Shown: positions 1-8,979 of the stretch, piece by piece
How positions within the stretch are numbered: position 1 is the stretch's first letter
How the letters are laid out: every line of letters starts with the position of its first letter
DNA from: a virus
Virus record (IMG/VR): IMGVR_UViG_3300046511_000187
Span: 1-63,598 of that record
Strand: one strand, 5' to 3'
Length of the DNA: 63,598 nt
Notes under the pieces: generated by a model
Databases searched by the model: none
Told to the model about the DNA's origin: nothing
What the model saw: the letters and a program-made list of their open reading frames with translations, nothing else
Translations under genes and position numbers: made by a program

Positions 1-197
1 CGGACCGACGACGTATGCCATCGCCAGTCCACCACCACAGACCCAACCGACGCCCGGTCGCCAGCCGGCGATGAACGCGTTCGGGGATGCGGCCTCGACC
101 GCGTTGATGTTCGCCTGCTGCGCCATCGCGGCGAGATCACCGCTCTGCTGCATCTCGGCGAGCTTCTGGATCGCATCGGCCTTGGCTTTCGGATCGG
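1..197. repeat. Terminal overlap, left copy
   Basis: These 197 bases recur at the right end of the window (63402-63598). One base differs: G at 128 against A at 63529. This is what a circular or terminally redundant assembly gives when linearised, so the true unique length is about 63,401 bp. The overlap lies wholly inside the holin gene. Confidence 0.95.
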
Positions 198-264
198 GGA
201 CGAACCGTTCGATCAGAGCCTTGCCGAAGTCGAGCACGCTACTCAGTGGATCGAGTGACATCAT
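1..264 (-). CDS. Holin, GTA-type three-helix family (N-terminal part; gene split by the window ends)
   Basis: This is the N-terminal 88 codons of a 141-residue protein whose remainder lies at 63240-63401. It starts with two consecutive ATGs (264 or 261). GGAGG lies 2 nt from the first and 5 nt from the second, so 261 is a good alternative. A charged amphipathic segment containing FVPDPKAKADAIQKLAEM is followed by SPNAFIAGWRPGVGWVC and a run of hydrophobic segments. That arrangement is typical of the gene-transfer-agent holin family (three transmembrane segments). The start overlaps the stop of the upstream coiled-coil membrane gene by ATGA. Role: forming inner-membrane lesions at lysis. The family call is from recall of the WRP..GW signature. 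Confidence 0.85.
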   Translation of the reverse strand, partial: MMSLDPLSSVLDFGKALIERFVPDPKAKADAIQKLAEMQQSGDLAAMAQQANINAVEAASPNAFIAGWRPGVGWVCGGGLAMAYVVGP

Positions 265-518
265 TGCCTCCGCGCCAAGAGCCGATCGAGCTTACGACTC
301 TGCTCGTGCTGCTCGGTCTTGATCTCGTCGAGCGACTTGTCGACGCCCTTCGTGTGATCTTCGAGCACGCTGATGCGTGACTCGTGGTTGTGCCCCTCGG
401 TCGAAAGCCGAGAGGCCATCGCCGCTACTCCCGTGATCGCCACGCCGATGATGGCCGTGATGAGGGCCTTGATGACCCACGAGGGAATGACGGTCTGCTT
501 CAGTACTGTATGGTTCAC
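261..518 (-). CDS. Small membrane protein with coiled-coil tail (lysis-associated candidate)
   Basis: The 85-residue protein starts at GTG 518, which overlaps the stop of the upstream large gene (GTGA) and has GGAGGG just upstream. Residues about 10-32 form one hydrophobic helix (WVIKALITAIIGVAITGVAA). The remaining roughly 50 residues are charged and heptad-like (ISVLEDHTKGVDKSLDEIK), so a coiled coil is likely. It sits directly before the holin with an ATGA overlap, which suggests a role in lysis, such as a spanin-like or holin-regulating protein. No lipobox or second spanin gene was found, so this is inference from position and topology. Confidence 0.75.
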   Translation of the reverse strand: MNHTVLKQTVIPSWVIKALITAIIGVAITGVAAMASRLSTEGHNHESRISVLEDHTKGVDKSLDEIKTEQHEQSRKLDRLLARRQ

Positions 519-2830
519 TGGGTCCCTCCGGGTGGCACCAATGGCACAGATGGTTGGCCGGCCTGACGGGCCTGCTGGTACGCCTGCGCGTTCGCTCTGA
601 TCCATGCCGCCCGAGCCTTCAGACGCTCGGCTCTGACGAAAGAGCGAAGCACTGCTTTGGCTGCGATCGGATTCATCCCCTGCGTACGAAGTGTGGCTTG
701 TGTCGCTGCTTCCTTATCGGCTTGCTTGATCGCCTCGACGTAGGCCAGAGCCTGATCGGCCGGGATCTCGCCCTTGACCCCGATGAACGGGATCGTTTCG
801 GGCGTCAGCTTTGTCGAGTACGTCTGGAGCCCGACGCCAAAGGCTGCCGGCAGCGAGTACGCGAGTCCCTCGATGCCCTTGTCCTTCAGTGCGTCGTAGA
901 CGTCCTGCATCGCCAGTGGCACGGCACGCTGTATCAAGGCTCGGGGCCACTCGAACTTCTGGCCGCCCTGATCCTTGCCACGCATCCAGTCGGTAACGAA
1001 CGAGGCCACGGGGGCTTCCTTCGCGATGACGAACTGCGAGAGCTTATCGAGCCGTGTCGGGATGCCAAACTTCGAGCCAAGTTCCGTGACCTTGCCCGTG
1101 TCTGCGTTCAAGGACTGATTCGTCACGATCTGCGTACCGAGCCGAATGAACTGGAACAAGCCACCGCCGAGGTCGATGCGCGTGTTGCCCACCCGGATCT
1201 TGCCAGCGTCCGAGGAACGGAAGTCCCACGTCACCTTGGCCCCGCCGGCAGCCGCGAGGCCGACCAGCGTAACAACCACAGTAGCTGAAGCGAGATTCGT
1301 CTTGATCGCCTGCGCCCGAACGAACGGGTGCAGCCCGAGGTAGTAGCCGGGATTCAGCGTCTGGATGCGGGCCATTGCCAGCCGAGGACTGAAGAGGATC
1401 GTCGAGAGCAGCCCGGTCGGCAGGTCGCCGATCTTCCCTCGCCCTGTGGACGTGTTGACCCAGTCAGCGAGATCCTTGACGAACTTCTGGTCGTTGACGT
1501 CCACGCCGGCCGCAGCCGCCTCGCGCAGCGTGTTCGAGAACACGTCGAAGCGAACGCGGTTGAGGAAGGTCGTGTACGCCTGCTCCGACTTGCGGATCAT
1601 CGTGCCCGCGCCGAGCGGAAGATTCTCCGCCATGCTGGAGGCGAACGCCTCCTCACGGGGCGCGAGCTTGTTGTGCAGGTCCGTGAGCGCGAGCCCGCCG
1701 GACTGCGCGGCCTCGAAGTCAGGGTGGTTGCGGATGTACGCCTGTGACTCGTGGAACTTGGCGTCATCGAATGCACCGAACATCGAAGCCATGTGGTCCC
1801 AGTACTCGGGTCTCGCCAACATGAGGATGCCCTGCCGGCCGGGGGCCGACACGTCGAACGAGGACATCACAGCGCGTGGCACACCCAGAGCCTGCTTGAC
1901 ACGGTCCCATCCAGTTGCCGGCTTGTTCGAGTCGGCCCATGCGTCGAATCGATCGATAGCAGCACGCGCAGCCTTGGGCAGCGGCACTGCATCGATACCT
2001 GCTTGCTGATGGAACTTCATCAGTTCGCGCGTCCACGCATCGTTCGTCAGTCCTTGTCCCTGCCACAGTCCCACCTGCTGTTCGAGGGAAGACATGTAGT
2101 TCAGAGCCTGCTGCCAATGCGGCACTTGCCCCGGAGGTGTTGCTGACGTCTCGGGCGCGTGAAGGGCTCGGATACGTTCCAGAGCCGCCTCGATGCGAAC
2201 CGCGTCCTGTGATTCAGTACCGAGGGCAAACTCGTTCCATGCCTCATTCTTCTGTGTCTCAGCGACTGCGTCGAGTTTCGGCATCCCTCGGGCAGCACTG
2301 GCCTGTGTCACGGTAGGTGTGTCTTCAGGCACCTCAGTGCTGATCTCGCGAGCACTGTTCATCGACCAGCGTGTCTTCGGTCGAGACAGGGCTATGGGAG
2401 CAGCAGCAGGGGCGACACCGGGACTCGGTTCCTTCGTCGCCTCCGGCTTGACGATCGTGCTGGTGACATCCGGGTCGGGCGGCGTCCGCGAGTTCACGAA
2501 CAGATCCTTCAGTGCCTTCTGCACCTCGGGATCATCCTGCACGCGCAGTTCCAACGTGTTCTGGAGTGACTGCCACGCGGGCACGCTCACAGCATCGACG
2601 TGTGTAAGTCCCGCCTCTTCTGCCTGCCGAAGGGCAGCCGTTCCCCGCAGGTAGTCATGGATGAGGGGAACCTGTTTCTCAGGGTTCGTGAGTGAATCAC
2701 CGATCCAGCGTTCGACGTCAGTCGGCGTATGGCCGGCCGCACCCACCATCTTGCCAGCCGATTCCGTGACGTCACGGCCAGTCGTCCCAATGAAACGGGC
2801 GATCCCCTTCAGTAGTGGTTCGTAGTCCAT
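515..2830 (-). CDS. Large internal virion / ejection protein candidate (771 aa)
   Basis: The start is ATG 2830 with AGGAG 6 nt upstream; the longer reading to 2971 lacks such a site. The protein is mostly soluble and Ala/Lys/Asp-rich. It has a hydrophobic stretch near residues 570-590 (ASATVVVTLVGLAAAGG) followed by a segment with DLGGGLFQFIRLGTQI. That layout recurs at the C-termini of large phage polyvalent or internal virion proteins that carry an embedded membrane-interacting domain. Its position among other very large late proteins downstream of the tail genes supports a role inside the capsid or in DNA ejection. No enzymatic motif was recognised. Confidence 0.7.
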   Translation of the reverse strand: MDYEPLLKGIARFIGTTGRDVTESAGKMVGAAGHTPTDVERWIGDSLTNPEKQVPLIHDYLRGTAALRQAEEAGLTHVDAVSVPAWQSLQNTLELRVQDDPEVQKALKDLFVNSRTPPDPDVTSTIVKPEATKEPSPGVAPAAAPIALSRPKTRWSMNSAREISTEVPEDTPTVTQASAARGMPKLDAVAETQKNEAWNEFALGTESQDAVRIEAALERIRALHAPETSATPPGQVPHWQQALNYMSSLEQQVGLWQGQGLTNDAWTRELMKFHQQAGIDAVPLPKAARAAIDRFDAWADSNKPATGWDRVKQALGVPRAVMSSFDVSAPGRQGILMLARPEYWDHMASMFGAFDDAKFHESQAYIRNHPDFEAAQSGGLALTDLHNKLAPREEAFASSMAENLPLGAGTMIRKSEQAYTTFLNRVRFDVFSNTLREAAAAGVDVNDQKFVKDLADWVNTSTGRGKIGDLPTGLLSTILFSPRLAMARIQTLNPGYYLGLHPFVRAQAIKTNLASATVVVTLVGLAAAGGAKVTWDFRSSDAGKIRVGNTRIDLGGGLFQFIRLGTQIVTNQSLNADTGKVTELGSKFGIPTRLDKLSQFVIAKEAPVASFVTDWMRGKDQGGQKFEWPRALIQRAVPLAMQDVYDALKDKGIEGLAYSLPAAFGVGLQTYSTKLTPETIPFIGVKGEIPADQALAYVEAIKQADKEAATQATLRTQGMNPIAAKAVLRSFVRAERLKARAAWIRANAQAYQQARQAGQPSVPLVPPGGTQ

Positions 2831-2838
2831 GAGTTCTC

Positions 2839-5800
2839 CTACAGGCCGACCTTCTTGATGAAGGCACGGACACGGTTCATCTGCTGTTTGTACCACGCTG
2901 GCTGATCGCGGTAGTCCTGCGGGGGCAAGTACTGACGACCATGGTAGCCCGTCTCGATGGTCTTCTTCCAAGCACCACCCGGTCCGAGCAACGCGATCGC
3001 GAACTGCTTGTTCTTGTGAGCGAGGTCGAGTGCCTTGGTCTCATCCTTGACCATTACATTGAGGTCGATACTGAACTTGCCCGTGGGCTTGCCTTCAGAG
3101 TCTGCAATACGCCAGACTCCGATCGTAGGTTTGAGTCCCTTGGCTTTCAGTTCCTTGATGAGCGGTTCAACCTGCTGACGGAACTTGAGGATGCGGCCGG
3201 GATAGAGCCGGTCACGATCTGTGTTGTGCGTCAGCATCGAGACGACATTGCCTTCATGCGTCGCCGGCTCGAACGTGTCTGGATCGAACGTATGCCCTGT
3301 GTGCTCTCCGTTGCCAGAGACCTCAGTCCAACCGTTCTCTCCCTTCGCGATACCCCGTCGAACGGGCTCAAGAGCTTGGTAGAGGTTCTGCATCATCTTC
3401 AGATGACCATTGACCTGCTGCACGTATTCCTCGGGCGTGAGCCCACCGAGCTTACGCTCGACGAGATCTTCGAGGGGACGAGCGGAGCCCGTCTTCGTCG
3501 AGGCTGCACGGCCGCCGATCGCTTCCTTCTCTTGGATCGAGCCGACGCGCGCGCCTTCCCAGACGGCCGCTTGGAACTCGGCCGGGGTCATCCCATTATC
3601 GAGCGCCAACTGGCGGACCGCGTTCTCGTACAACTTGTAGTTGTTCGGCTTGAGCGCCGTCACGTCGTTCATCTTGAGCGCGCGGAGCATCCACCGGTCG
3701 AGCACGACGGCATTCGGGTCGCCCCGGAGCGCGTCGAGGAAGTTCTTGATCTTCGTGTTCTCGGGCAGTGCCTTGCCCGCCGCTGTATCCTCAAGCTGAC
3801 CGCGCATGGAATCGCCACGGAAGCCCTCGAAGGGCATTCCAGCCTTCCACTGTGCGTACGCCTTGAGAGCCATTGCAGCGCCGGACTCGGTCTGGCCGTT
3901 GGCCGACGTGACCGCGAGGAAGCGGAGGAACATGTCCGAGTCTTCCCCGAATCGCTGCTTCGCCCACGTTGCCGTCTTGTTGTACCAGCCCATGCCGTAC
4001 TTGCCTGAGTCCTTCAGGTCAAGTAGCTCTTTCAAGTTCGCGTCAGCCGTGCCCGTGTCCTTGAACATACGGACGAAGTGCTTCTGTGCCAGTGCCGAGA
4101 TCTTCTCGATGAAGGGCTTTACGACCTCGCCGTACTTGCCGACGAGGTATGACGCGAAGCTCTCGGGATCGCGAAGCTGCTTGGCGAACATACTGGCAGC
4201 CAAGTCGAGAGCCGCGTCCCCGATCATCGTCGGGTCGAAGCCCGCGTTCGCGCGGCCGAGCTTACTGTTGAGGCGTGCCCTCGCTGCTTCCGCAACCTTG
4301 TCGAGAGACGCCGCGACCTGTGCCTGATGCTGGCCGATCGGCTGGCGGATGACGTCCGCCGTTGCCATCTGGCCTTCGGGCAGCTTCGTGCTCGCGGTGA
4401 TCTCGAACCCACGGGGCGCGAGGTAGTTCTTCATCTGCTTCTCGATCGGGATCTTGCCCCCGTTCGAGTCGATCTTCGTCAGCCGCATCGTGACGGGCAC
4501 ACCGTGCTCGTCGGCCGTCGTGGTGATATGATCGAGGACCTTGCCCAGTGCGCCACGCTCGGCCTGCACGCCGCCGGGGAGCCCGAGCCGTTCGATATGC
4601 AGCGCGCCGTTCTGCTCCTTCACGACTGCGTGTTCACCCACGGACAGCTTGCCGAGGGCCTCAGCCGCCCGGTTCGCGGGCGCTTCGGGTGTGGCTGGCG
4701 AGGCAGGAGTCGCACCTGCAACCTCCGCGTTCAGAGCGCGGGGCTCCACTGTTGAGCTACTCGCCGACGGTGCAGCCGGCGCGAGAGCCTCCTCGCGCGG
4801 CGTTACGACTGGGGCCGGGACAGCAGCCGGGGCCGCCTCCACTACCTTGGCGCGCGGCTTCTTCAGCGGGGTCTCGGGGACACCGAGGACCTCGCGCACG
4901 CGCGCGTCCCGCATCGCCGGAGTCACCTCGGGCTGCGGCGGGACAGCGAGCCGCTCGCGGGGCTCGATGGCAGGCTCGGTGTTCGGAGCGATGCCGCTCG
5001 CGGGCGGGGCTTGAAGCTCATTCATCTGTGTGCGGAGACCGGTCGGCGGAAGCTGTGCTTCGCCCTGCATGACCGGACGCGGTTCGAGTGGCCGCGTCTC
5101 CATCGTCGGTGCGGACTCGGCCACTTGGCCGGGGCCCGCGAGCGCGCCGGGCGACGTCAGCGAGGGAGGCCCGCCAGTCGGCTCGGTTGGAGGCAACGCG
5201 ACAGCGCCGAAGTTCGCCGTCTCACTCTCGGCCGCTTGCGCGAGCTTGATCTTGTTTCCGATGGCGTCGATAGCCCGAAGACCAGCAGCCGTCTGGAGCG
5301 CATCAGAACCGTGCTCTGACGCGATGATGTTCTGGGCAGCGACAAACGGATCGCCTTCAAGCGGGTACTGCGTACGATCAGCCCGGAACCTTGTGGCGGT
5401 GTTCGCAATCTGATCGGACTGCACGCGGAGACGGTACGCTTCGGCACCCTTCTCGCGCTCTTCTGTGGCCTTCGCTTTCGCAGCGTAGTCTGCTTGGTTC
5501 TTCTTGAGAGCCGCCGTATTGGCTTCACTCACCTCCTCTGCCACTGCATTGGCCTTGGCCTCAGCCCGAGCGGCGTGCTCACCGGGGAAGCGGGCGATTG
5601 CACCAGCCGTCTCACCGATTAGACCGAGACCACCGCCGAGCAGAGCACCACCCTTCACACCAGTTGCGCCTTCCTCGACACCACCACGGACCATCTCGCT
5701 CGCGACTTCCGCCGGGCTAAGATTGGCTGCGCTGGCTTCAAGGGCCGCACGGGTTGCCCCTTGCACACCAAGACCGACACCACCAACGATGGCACCCGTC

Positions 5801-6804
5801 GCCGCATGCTTCGCTGCCTGAAGAAGTGGATTCACCGCTTTGGCGGCAACGGCTCCTTCCTTGGCGATGAGTCCCATGCTCTTAAGAGCCCTGTTGAGTG
5901 GGCCTGCACCGGCACCAAGGAATGCAGCGTCTGCAAGTGCCCTCGCTGGCTCGGTGATCTGCGTGCGCTGCATCGCATCGAGATCCTGATCCATGGAGTC
6001 GATTGTCTGCTGCTTGCCGAGTTCGACGTTGCGTGCACGGCGTGATGCTTCGCCCATGATCTCGTCGTCGCTGAAGCCCTGTGCGCGCAGGCCGGGGGCC
6101 AGCTTCGTGAAGTACTCCTGCGTGCGACCATCGACGTTCGGGCCAGCTTCCACCTGCCCCATCTTCTGCTGCTGCGCGAGGATGAACGCCTCGTCCACGA
6201 GCATGTTACCAGCGTGGCCCGCAGCAAAAGCAGCTTGTGTTGGTGCGCCACCGAGGGCCTTCGCCACGGTACTCGCTCCTGTACGGAAGGCAGTCGTACC
6301 GACGGTAGTAGCGATACTCGGCAGTTCGGCAGCAGCGTACGGAGCCAGACCGACAGCAGCCTCACCAACGGCATGCCGCAAGGGAGTTGTCGACTGCATG
6401 AACGTCGGCTTGAAGTCGGCGAGGTACGTGTCCTTCAGCTTCTTGTCGTATGCCTCGGGCGTCATCTCACCCGCGAAGCGCGCCCGGTGACGAGCAAGGA
6501 TCTCACGGTCGCTCATCCCACTCATGTCGAAGTCATCCGCGAACTTCGTGCGGATGCCATTCGCGATGTGGTTGATCTTCGCTTCGTCGAGATCGTTTCC
6601 CTTGTACTCAGTATTACCTGCAACAGGGGCAGGCGGGGGAGCCGGAGAGTTCACGGTGTCAGCTTCACTACCTGCAACAGGCTCGGCAGCAGGCGCGTCC
6701 GGGTCGAATGCCGCCGTGTCAGTCGCCGCTGAAGACTGGGGCTTGCCCACTGCCGCTTCTTGCGCCCGCAGGCGCTTCATCATCTCCGAGAACTTCTCCG
6801 CCAT
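2839..6804 (-). CDS. Giant internal virion protein, probable DNA-ejection factor (1321 aa)
   Basis: This is the largest gene in the genome. It starts at ATG 6804 after a TAGGAGGAG, in which the previous stop codon is part of the Shine-Dalgarno sequence. Residues 1-130 are polar. Residues about 145-400 are Ala/Gly-rich with several membrane-compatible stretches (VGEAAVGLAPYAAAELPSI, AIVGGVGLGVQG). The middle is Pro/Ala-rich linker. Residues about 950-1120 look folded (FLAVTSANGQTESGAAMALK ... VVLDRWMLRAL), as in phage internal proteins annotated with an uncharacterised helical domain. The C-terminal 100 residues form another domain (TIGVWRIADSEGKPTGKFSI). It is likely packaged and ejected; the function is inferred from size, order and hydrophobicity. 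Confidence 0.7.
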   Translation of the reverse strand: MAEKFSEMMKRLRAQEAAVGKPQSSAATDTAAFDPDAPAAEPVAGSEADTVNSPAPPPAPVAGNTEYKGNDLDEAKINHIANGIRTKFADDFDMSGMSDREILARHRARFAGEMTPEAYDKKLKDTYLADFKPTFMQSTTPLRHAVGEAAVGLAPYAAAELPSIATTVGTTAFRTGASTVAKALGGAPTQAAFAAGHAGNMLVDEAFILAQQQKMGQVEAGPNVDGRTQEYFTKLAPGLRAQGFSDDEIMGEASRRARNVELGKQQTIDSMDQDLDAMQRTQITEPARALADAAFLGAGAGPLNRALKSMGLIAKEGAVAAKAVNPLLQAAKHAATGAIVGGVGLGVQGATRAALEASAANLSPAEVASEMVRGGVEEGATGVKGGALLGGGLGLIGETAGAIARFPGEHAARAEAKANAVAEEVSEANTAALKKNQADYAAKAKATEEREKGAEAYRLRVQSDQIANTATRFRADRTQYPLEGDPFVAAQNIIASEHGSDALQTAAGLRAIDAIGNKIKLAQAAESETANFGAVALPPTEPTGGPPSLTSPGALAGPGQVAESAPTMETRPLEPRPVMQGEAQLPPTGLRTQMNELQAPPASGIAPNTEPAIEPRERLAVPPQPEVTPAMRDARVREVLGVPETPLKKPRAKVVEAAPAAVPAPVVTPREEALAPAAPSASSSTVEPRALNAEVAGATPASPATPEAPANRAAEALGKLSVGEHAVVKEQNGALHIERLGLPGGVQAERGALGKVLDHITTTADEHGVPVTMRLTKIDSNGGKIPIEKQMKNYLAPRGFEITASTKLPEGQMATADVIRQPIGQHQAQVAASLDKVAEAARARLNSKLGRANAGFDPTMIGDAALDLAASMFAKQLRDPESFASYLVGKYGEVVKPFIEKISALAQKHFVRMFKDTGTADANLKELLDLKDSGKYGMGWYNKTATWAKQRFGEDSDMFLRFLAVTSANGQTESGAAMALKAYAQWKAGMPFEGFRGDSMRGQLEDTAAGKALPENTKIKNFLDALRGDPNAVVLDRWMLRALKMNDVTALKPNNYKLYENAVRQLALDNGMTPAEFQAAVWEGARVGSIQEKEAIGGRAASTKTGSARPLEDLVERKLGGLTPEEYVQQVNGHLKMMQNLYQALEPVRRGIAKGENGWTEVSGNGEHTGHTFDPDTFEPATHEGNVVSMLTHNTDRDRLYPGRILKFRQQVEPLIKELKAKGLKPTIGVWRIADSEGKPTGKFSIDLNVMVKDETKALDLAHKNKQFAIALLGPGGAWKKTIETGYHGRQYLPPQDYRDQPAWYKQQMNRVRAFIKKVGL

Positions 6805-6813
6805 GTGCTCCTC

Positions 6814-7980
6814 CTAGAACTTCTCTTTCGCGCCCGACGGCTTCACCTGCGGTGTTCCCGCCTTCGGTGTGTGCTTGGCCGGAGCCGTGTCAGTCGGTCC
6901 ATGTTCGAGTTCCGTAGCGACGCGGCTGTAGTCTTCGGCGAGGGCATCGAGATCCAGTGGGTCGTAGGTCTTCGTCAGATCCTTACCTTCGATCCCACGG
7001 CGAGCCAACTCTTTGCCGACGTAGTCGAGGAACTTATCACGCCGCGAACCCGTAAGTCCGTGAGCGTTGGCGATCGTGTTGGCCCTGATCTGGGCCGACT
7101 GTACCATCGTGTCGCCACGCATACGAGCACGTTGGTTCTGTCCAGCGATGACCTCGTGCGTGCGCTGCTCGGACTGTGCGTTGGCGATGTGCTGGTTGCT
7201 TGCCTCCGCCATGGCGGCCTTCTCCTTCTCGGAGAGCGCGACGCGCCAGTTGCCCTTCGCCTCGGCCTCGGCCGCCTTGGCCTCGTGCATCTTCTGCTTG
7301 AGGACCATCTGCGCCGAGAAGCTGTTGTCCGCGCGCGCGTTCCGCTCGGCAAGCTGTTGGTCGTAGTCGGCGAGCCCACTGCGGCCCGACTGCTTGACCG
7401 CCGGATTCATGTCACCGAGCGCGAGCAGGCCGCGCTTCCAGCCCTCGGGCTTTTCGCGGTTGGCCTCGTGCTCCTTCATCGCCTTGACCTCGGCCTCGTA
7501 CTCCCCTTGGAAGTCACGGCCGGGGTGCATCTTCTGGAAGAGCGCGTCGAGGTCGATCGCGTTCTGGTGGATCATGACGCGATGGTCATGCTCGGCCTTG
7601 TCGACCGCGTACTGGTCCTTGCCGCCCTCGCCCTTGTACTTCGGGTCGTTCGGGTCAGGCTCGATCAGTTCAGGCAACTGGAAGCCGCGCTGTGCAGGCA
7701 CCGTCGTGGTACCGTCGATCGGAGCAGAGGCTGGAGCAACAGATGTGGCCAACGGGGAAGCCGGTGCTGTGGCCGCCGCTGTCGCTGGCGCGGCTGCTCC
7801 CTGCACGGCCGCGCTGAGAGGACGCTGCACGGGTGCAGTCGCACCGGCCGGAACTGGAGCGGCACCCTGTTGCTGTGCCATCAGATCGCGGATCATCGCG
7901 AGCTTGGCCGGATCGGTAGTGGGCGTCGGACTCACTGAGTCACTGACAGCTTTCGTGAACTTGTTCGGAAGTGGGCTCAT
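6814..7980 (-). CDS. Predicted internal virion protein, coiled-coil rich (388 aa)
   Basis: The start is ATG 7980 with AGGAG 6 nt upstream. The N-terminal ~80 residues are Ala/Pro/Thr low complexity. Residues about 150-330 are strongly helical and charged (KMHEAKAAEAEAKGNWRVAL, SEKEKAAMAEASNQHIANAQ), compatible with a long coiled coil. It lies between two other candidate internal proteins with the same 9-nt spacing, so a structural or ejection role is likely. No known domain was recognised. Confidence 0.6.
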   Translation of the reverse strand: MSPLPNKFTKAVSDSVSPTPTTDPAKLAMIRDLMAQQQGAAPVPAGATAPVQRPLSAAVQGAAAPATAAATAPASPLATSVAPASAPIDGTTTVPAQRGFQLPELIEPDPNDPKYKGEGGKDQYAVDKAEHDHRVMIHQNAIDLDALFQKMHPGRDFQGEYEAEVKAMKEHEANREKPEGWKRGLLALGDMNPAVKQSGRSGLADYDQQLAERNARADNSFSAQMVLKQKMHEAKAAEAEAKGNWRVALSEKEKAAMAEASNQHIANAQSEQRTHEVIAGQNQRARMRGDTMVQSAQIRANTIANAHGLTGSRRDKFLDYVGKELARRGIEGKDLTKTYDPLDLDALAEDYSRVATELEHGPTDTAPAKHTPKAGTPQVKPSGAKEKF

Positions 7981-7989
7981 GCTGTTCTC

Positions 7990-8574
7990 CTAGTACGAGG
8001 GCTGCGGTGCCGGAGGCGACCGGTGCGGCTTGGCCGCATAATCGGACGCTTCCTCGCCGGCTGCTCTCTGCTTCGGGGCGATCGTGTTCGCCCACTGACC
8101 AGCCGCCCCTGCGATCTTCTCGAAGGTGGAGGGCTGCTCGTTGTTGTAGACCTGTCCGCGTTCGGCGACGTTCGCAAGGTTCTGGTTCAGACCAGTGGCA
8201 CTTGCAAGAGCGCCCTGCCACAAGTTCGCCTTCGCGCCCGCTTCGAGGGAACCCTGAATCTGCGGAGCCGTTGCTGTGGCGAAGTCGGAAGCGCCCGAAG
8301 TCGCACCAGAGCCGTTGCCCATGCCGGACGCAGCAGCGTTCGACGCGAGGTTGCCCTCAGCAGTCTGGCCCGAGGTGGCCGCCTGCCGGAGCAGGTTCTG
8401 GCCGTAGGGCGAGGACAGGATGTTGTTGTAGAGCTTCATGGCGTCGGCGTTGACGGCGTCAGGGCCGAACCGGCGGCGGAGTTCCTCCGGGTCAGCATAC
8501 TTGCGCTTCTTGCCGAAAATCGCGCCGAGACCGTTCAGGATGTACGGGGCGGCGGTGAGGAGGGCTGCTGGCAT
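7990..8574 (-). CDS. Predicted internal virion / DNA-transfer protein (194 aa)
   Basis: The N-terminus is hydrophobic (PAALLTAAPYILNGLGAIFG) and is followed by a Lys/Arg patch. The rest is Ala/Gly/Ser/Asn-rich with regular small-residue helices (AEGNLASNAAASGMGNGSGA). This resembles the short internal virion proteins of podoviruses, which carry one membrane-active helix and a long amphipathic region. Position next to the giant internal proteins supports that. No catalytic motif was seen. Confidence 0.55.
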   Translation of the reverse strand: MPAALLTAAPYILNGLGAIFGKKRKYADPEELRRRFGPDAVNADAMKLYNNILSSPYGQNLLRQAATSGQTAEGNLASNAAASGMGNGSGATSGASDFATATAPQIQGSLEAGAKANLWQGALASATGLNQNLANVAERGQVYNNEQPSTFEKIAGAAGQWANTIAPKQRAAGEEASDYAAKPHRSPPAPQPSY

Positions 8575-8583
8575 TGTTACCTC

Positions 8584-8970
8584 TTACGGAGTCAGATAGC
8601 CGAACACATCGATGCCACAAGTGACACCGGCTGCTCCGGTCGTGATGGTGAGTACGACGTTGACGCCAGTTGCAACTTCGATTCCTTGTGTCGGCGCTGC
8701 TGGCGCTCCGGCTGCGGGGGCTGCTTCAAAGACAACGAAACCTGTGTTTGCCGTGATGAGGTTTACGAGGGACATCGTCCCCGGAAATCCGTTACAACTC
8801 AGGTTGACTGCGGCTGCCGCACTTGCCGAGGGGTCTCGGAAGACGATCTGCATGATGCGCGCGACACGGCCAGCCGGGACGGTAAAGAGTGTTGGGTTTG
8901 CACCGGTCGCGATCGACTGTCCGGTAAGCTGACCGAGCAGACAGATGGACTTGTCTTTCAATGCCGCCAT
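8584..8970 (-). CDS. Small beta-rich virion protein (128 aa)
   Basis: The protein is Ala/Val/Gly/Thr-rich with alternating hydrophobics (VARIMQIVFRDPSASAAAAV, GIEVATGVNVVLTITTGAAG), suggesting a compact beta sandwich. It lies between the internal protein genes and the main fibre gene in the virion operon, with the usual 9-nt gap on each side. Decoration, head-fibre or tail accessory protein are all possible; I cannot tell which. Confidence 0.55.
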   Translation of the reverse strand: MAALKDKSICLLGQLTGQSIATGANPTLFTVPAGRVARIMQIVFRDPSASAAAAVNLSCNGFPGTMSLVNLITANTGFVVFEAAPAAGAPAAPTQGIEVATGVNVVLTITTGAAGVTCGIDVFGYLTP

Positions 8971-8979
8971 GTGCCCTCC

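Noticed and set aside
2941-4008. Long plus-strand readings opposite the giant internal protein (also 6760-7938, 21890-23662, 17520-19451)
   Set aside because: They are antisense shadows produced by the strong third-position GC bias; no ribosome sites and Arg-rich, nonsensical composition.
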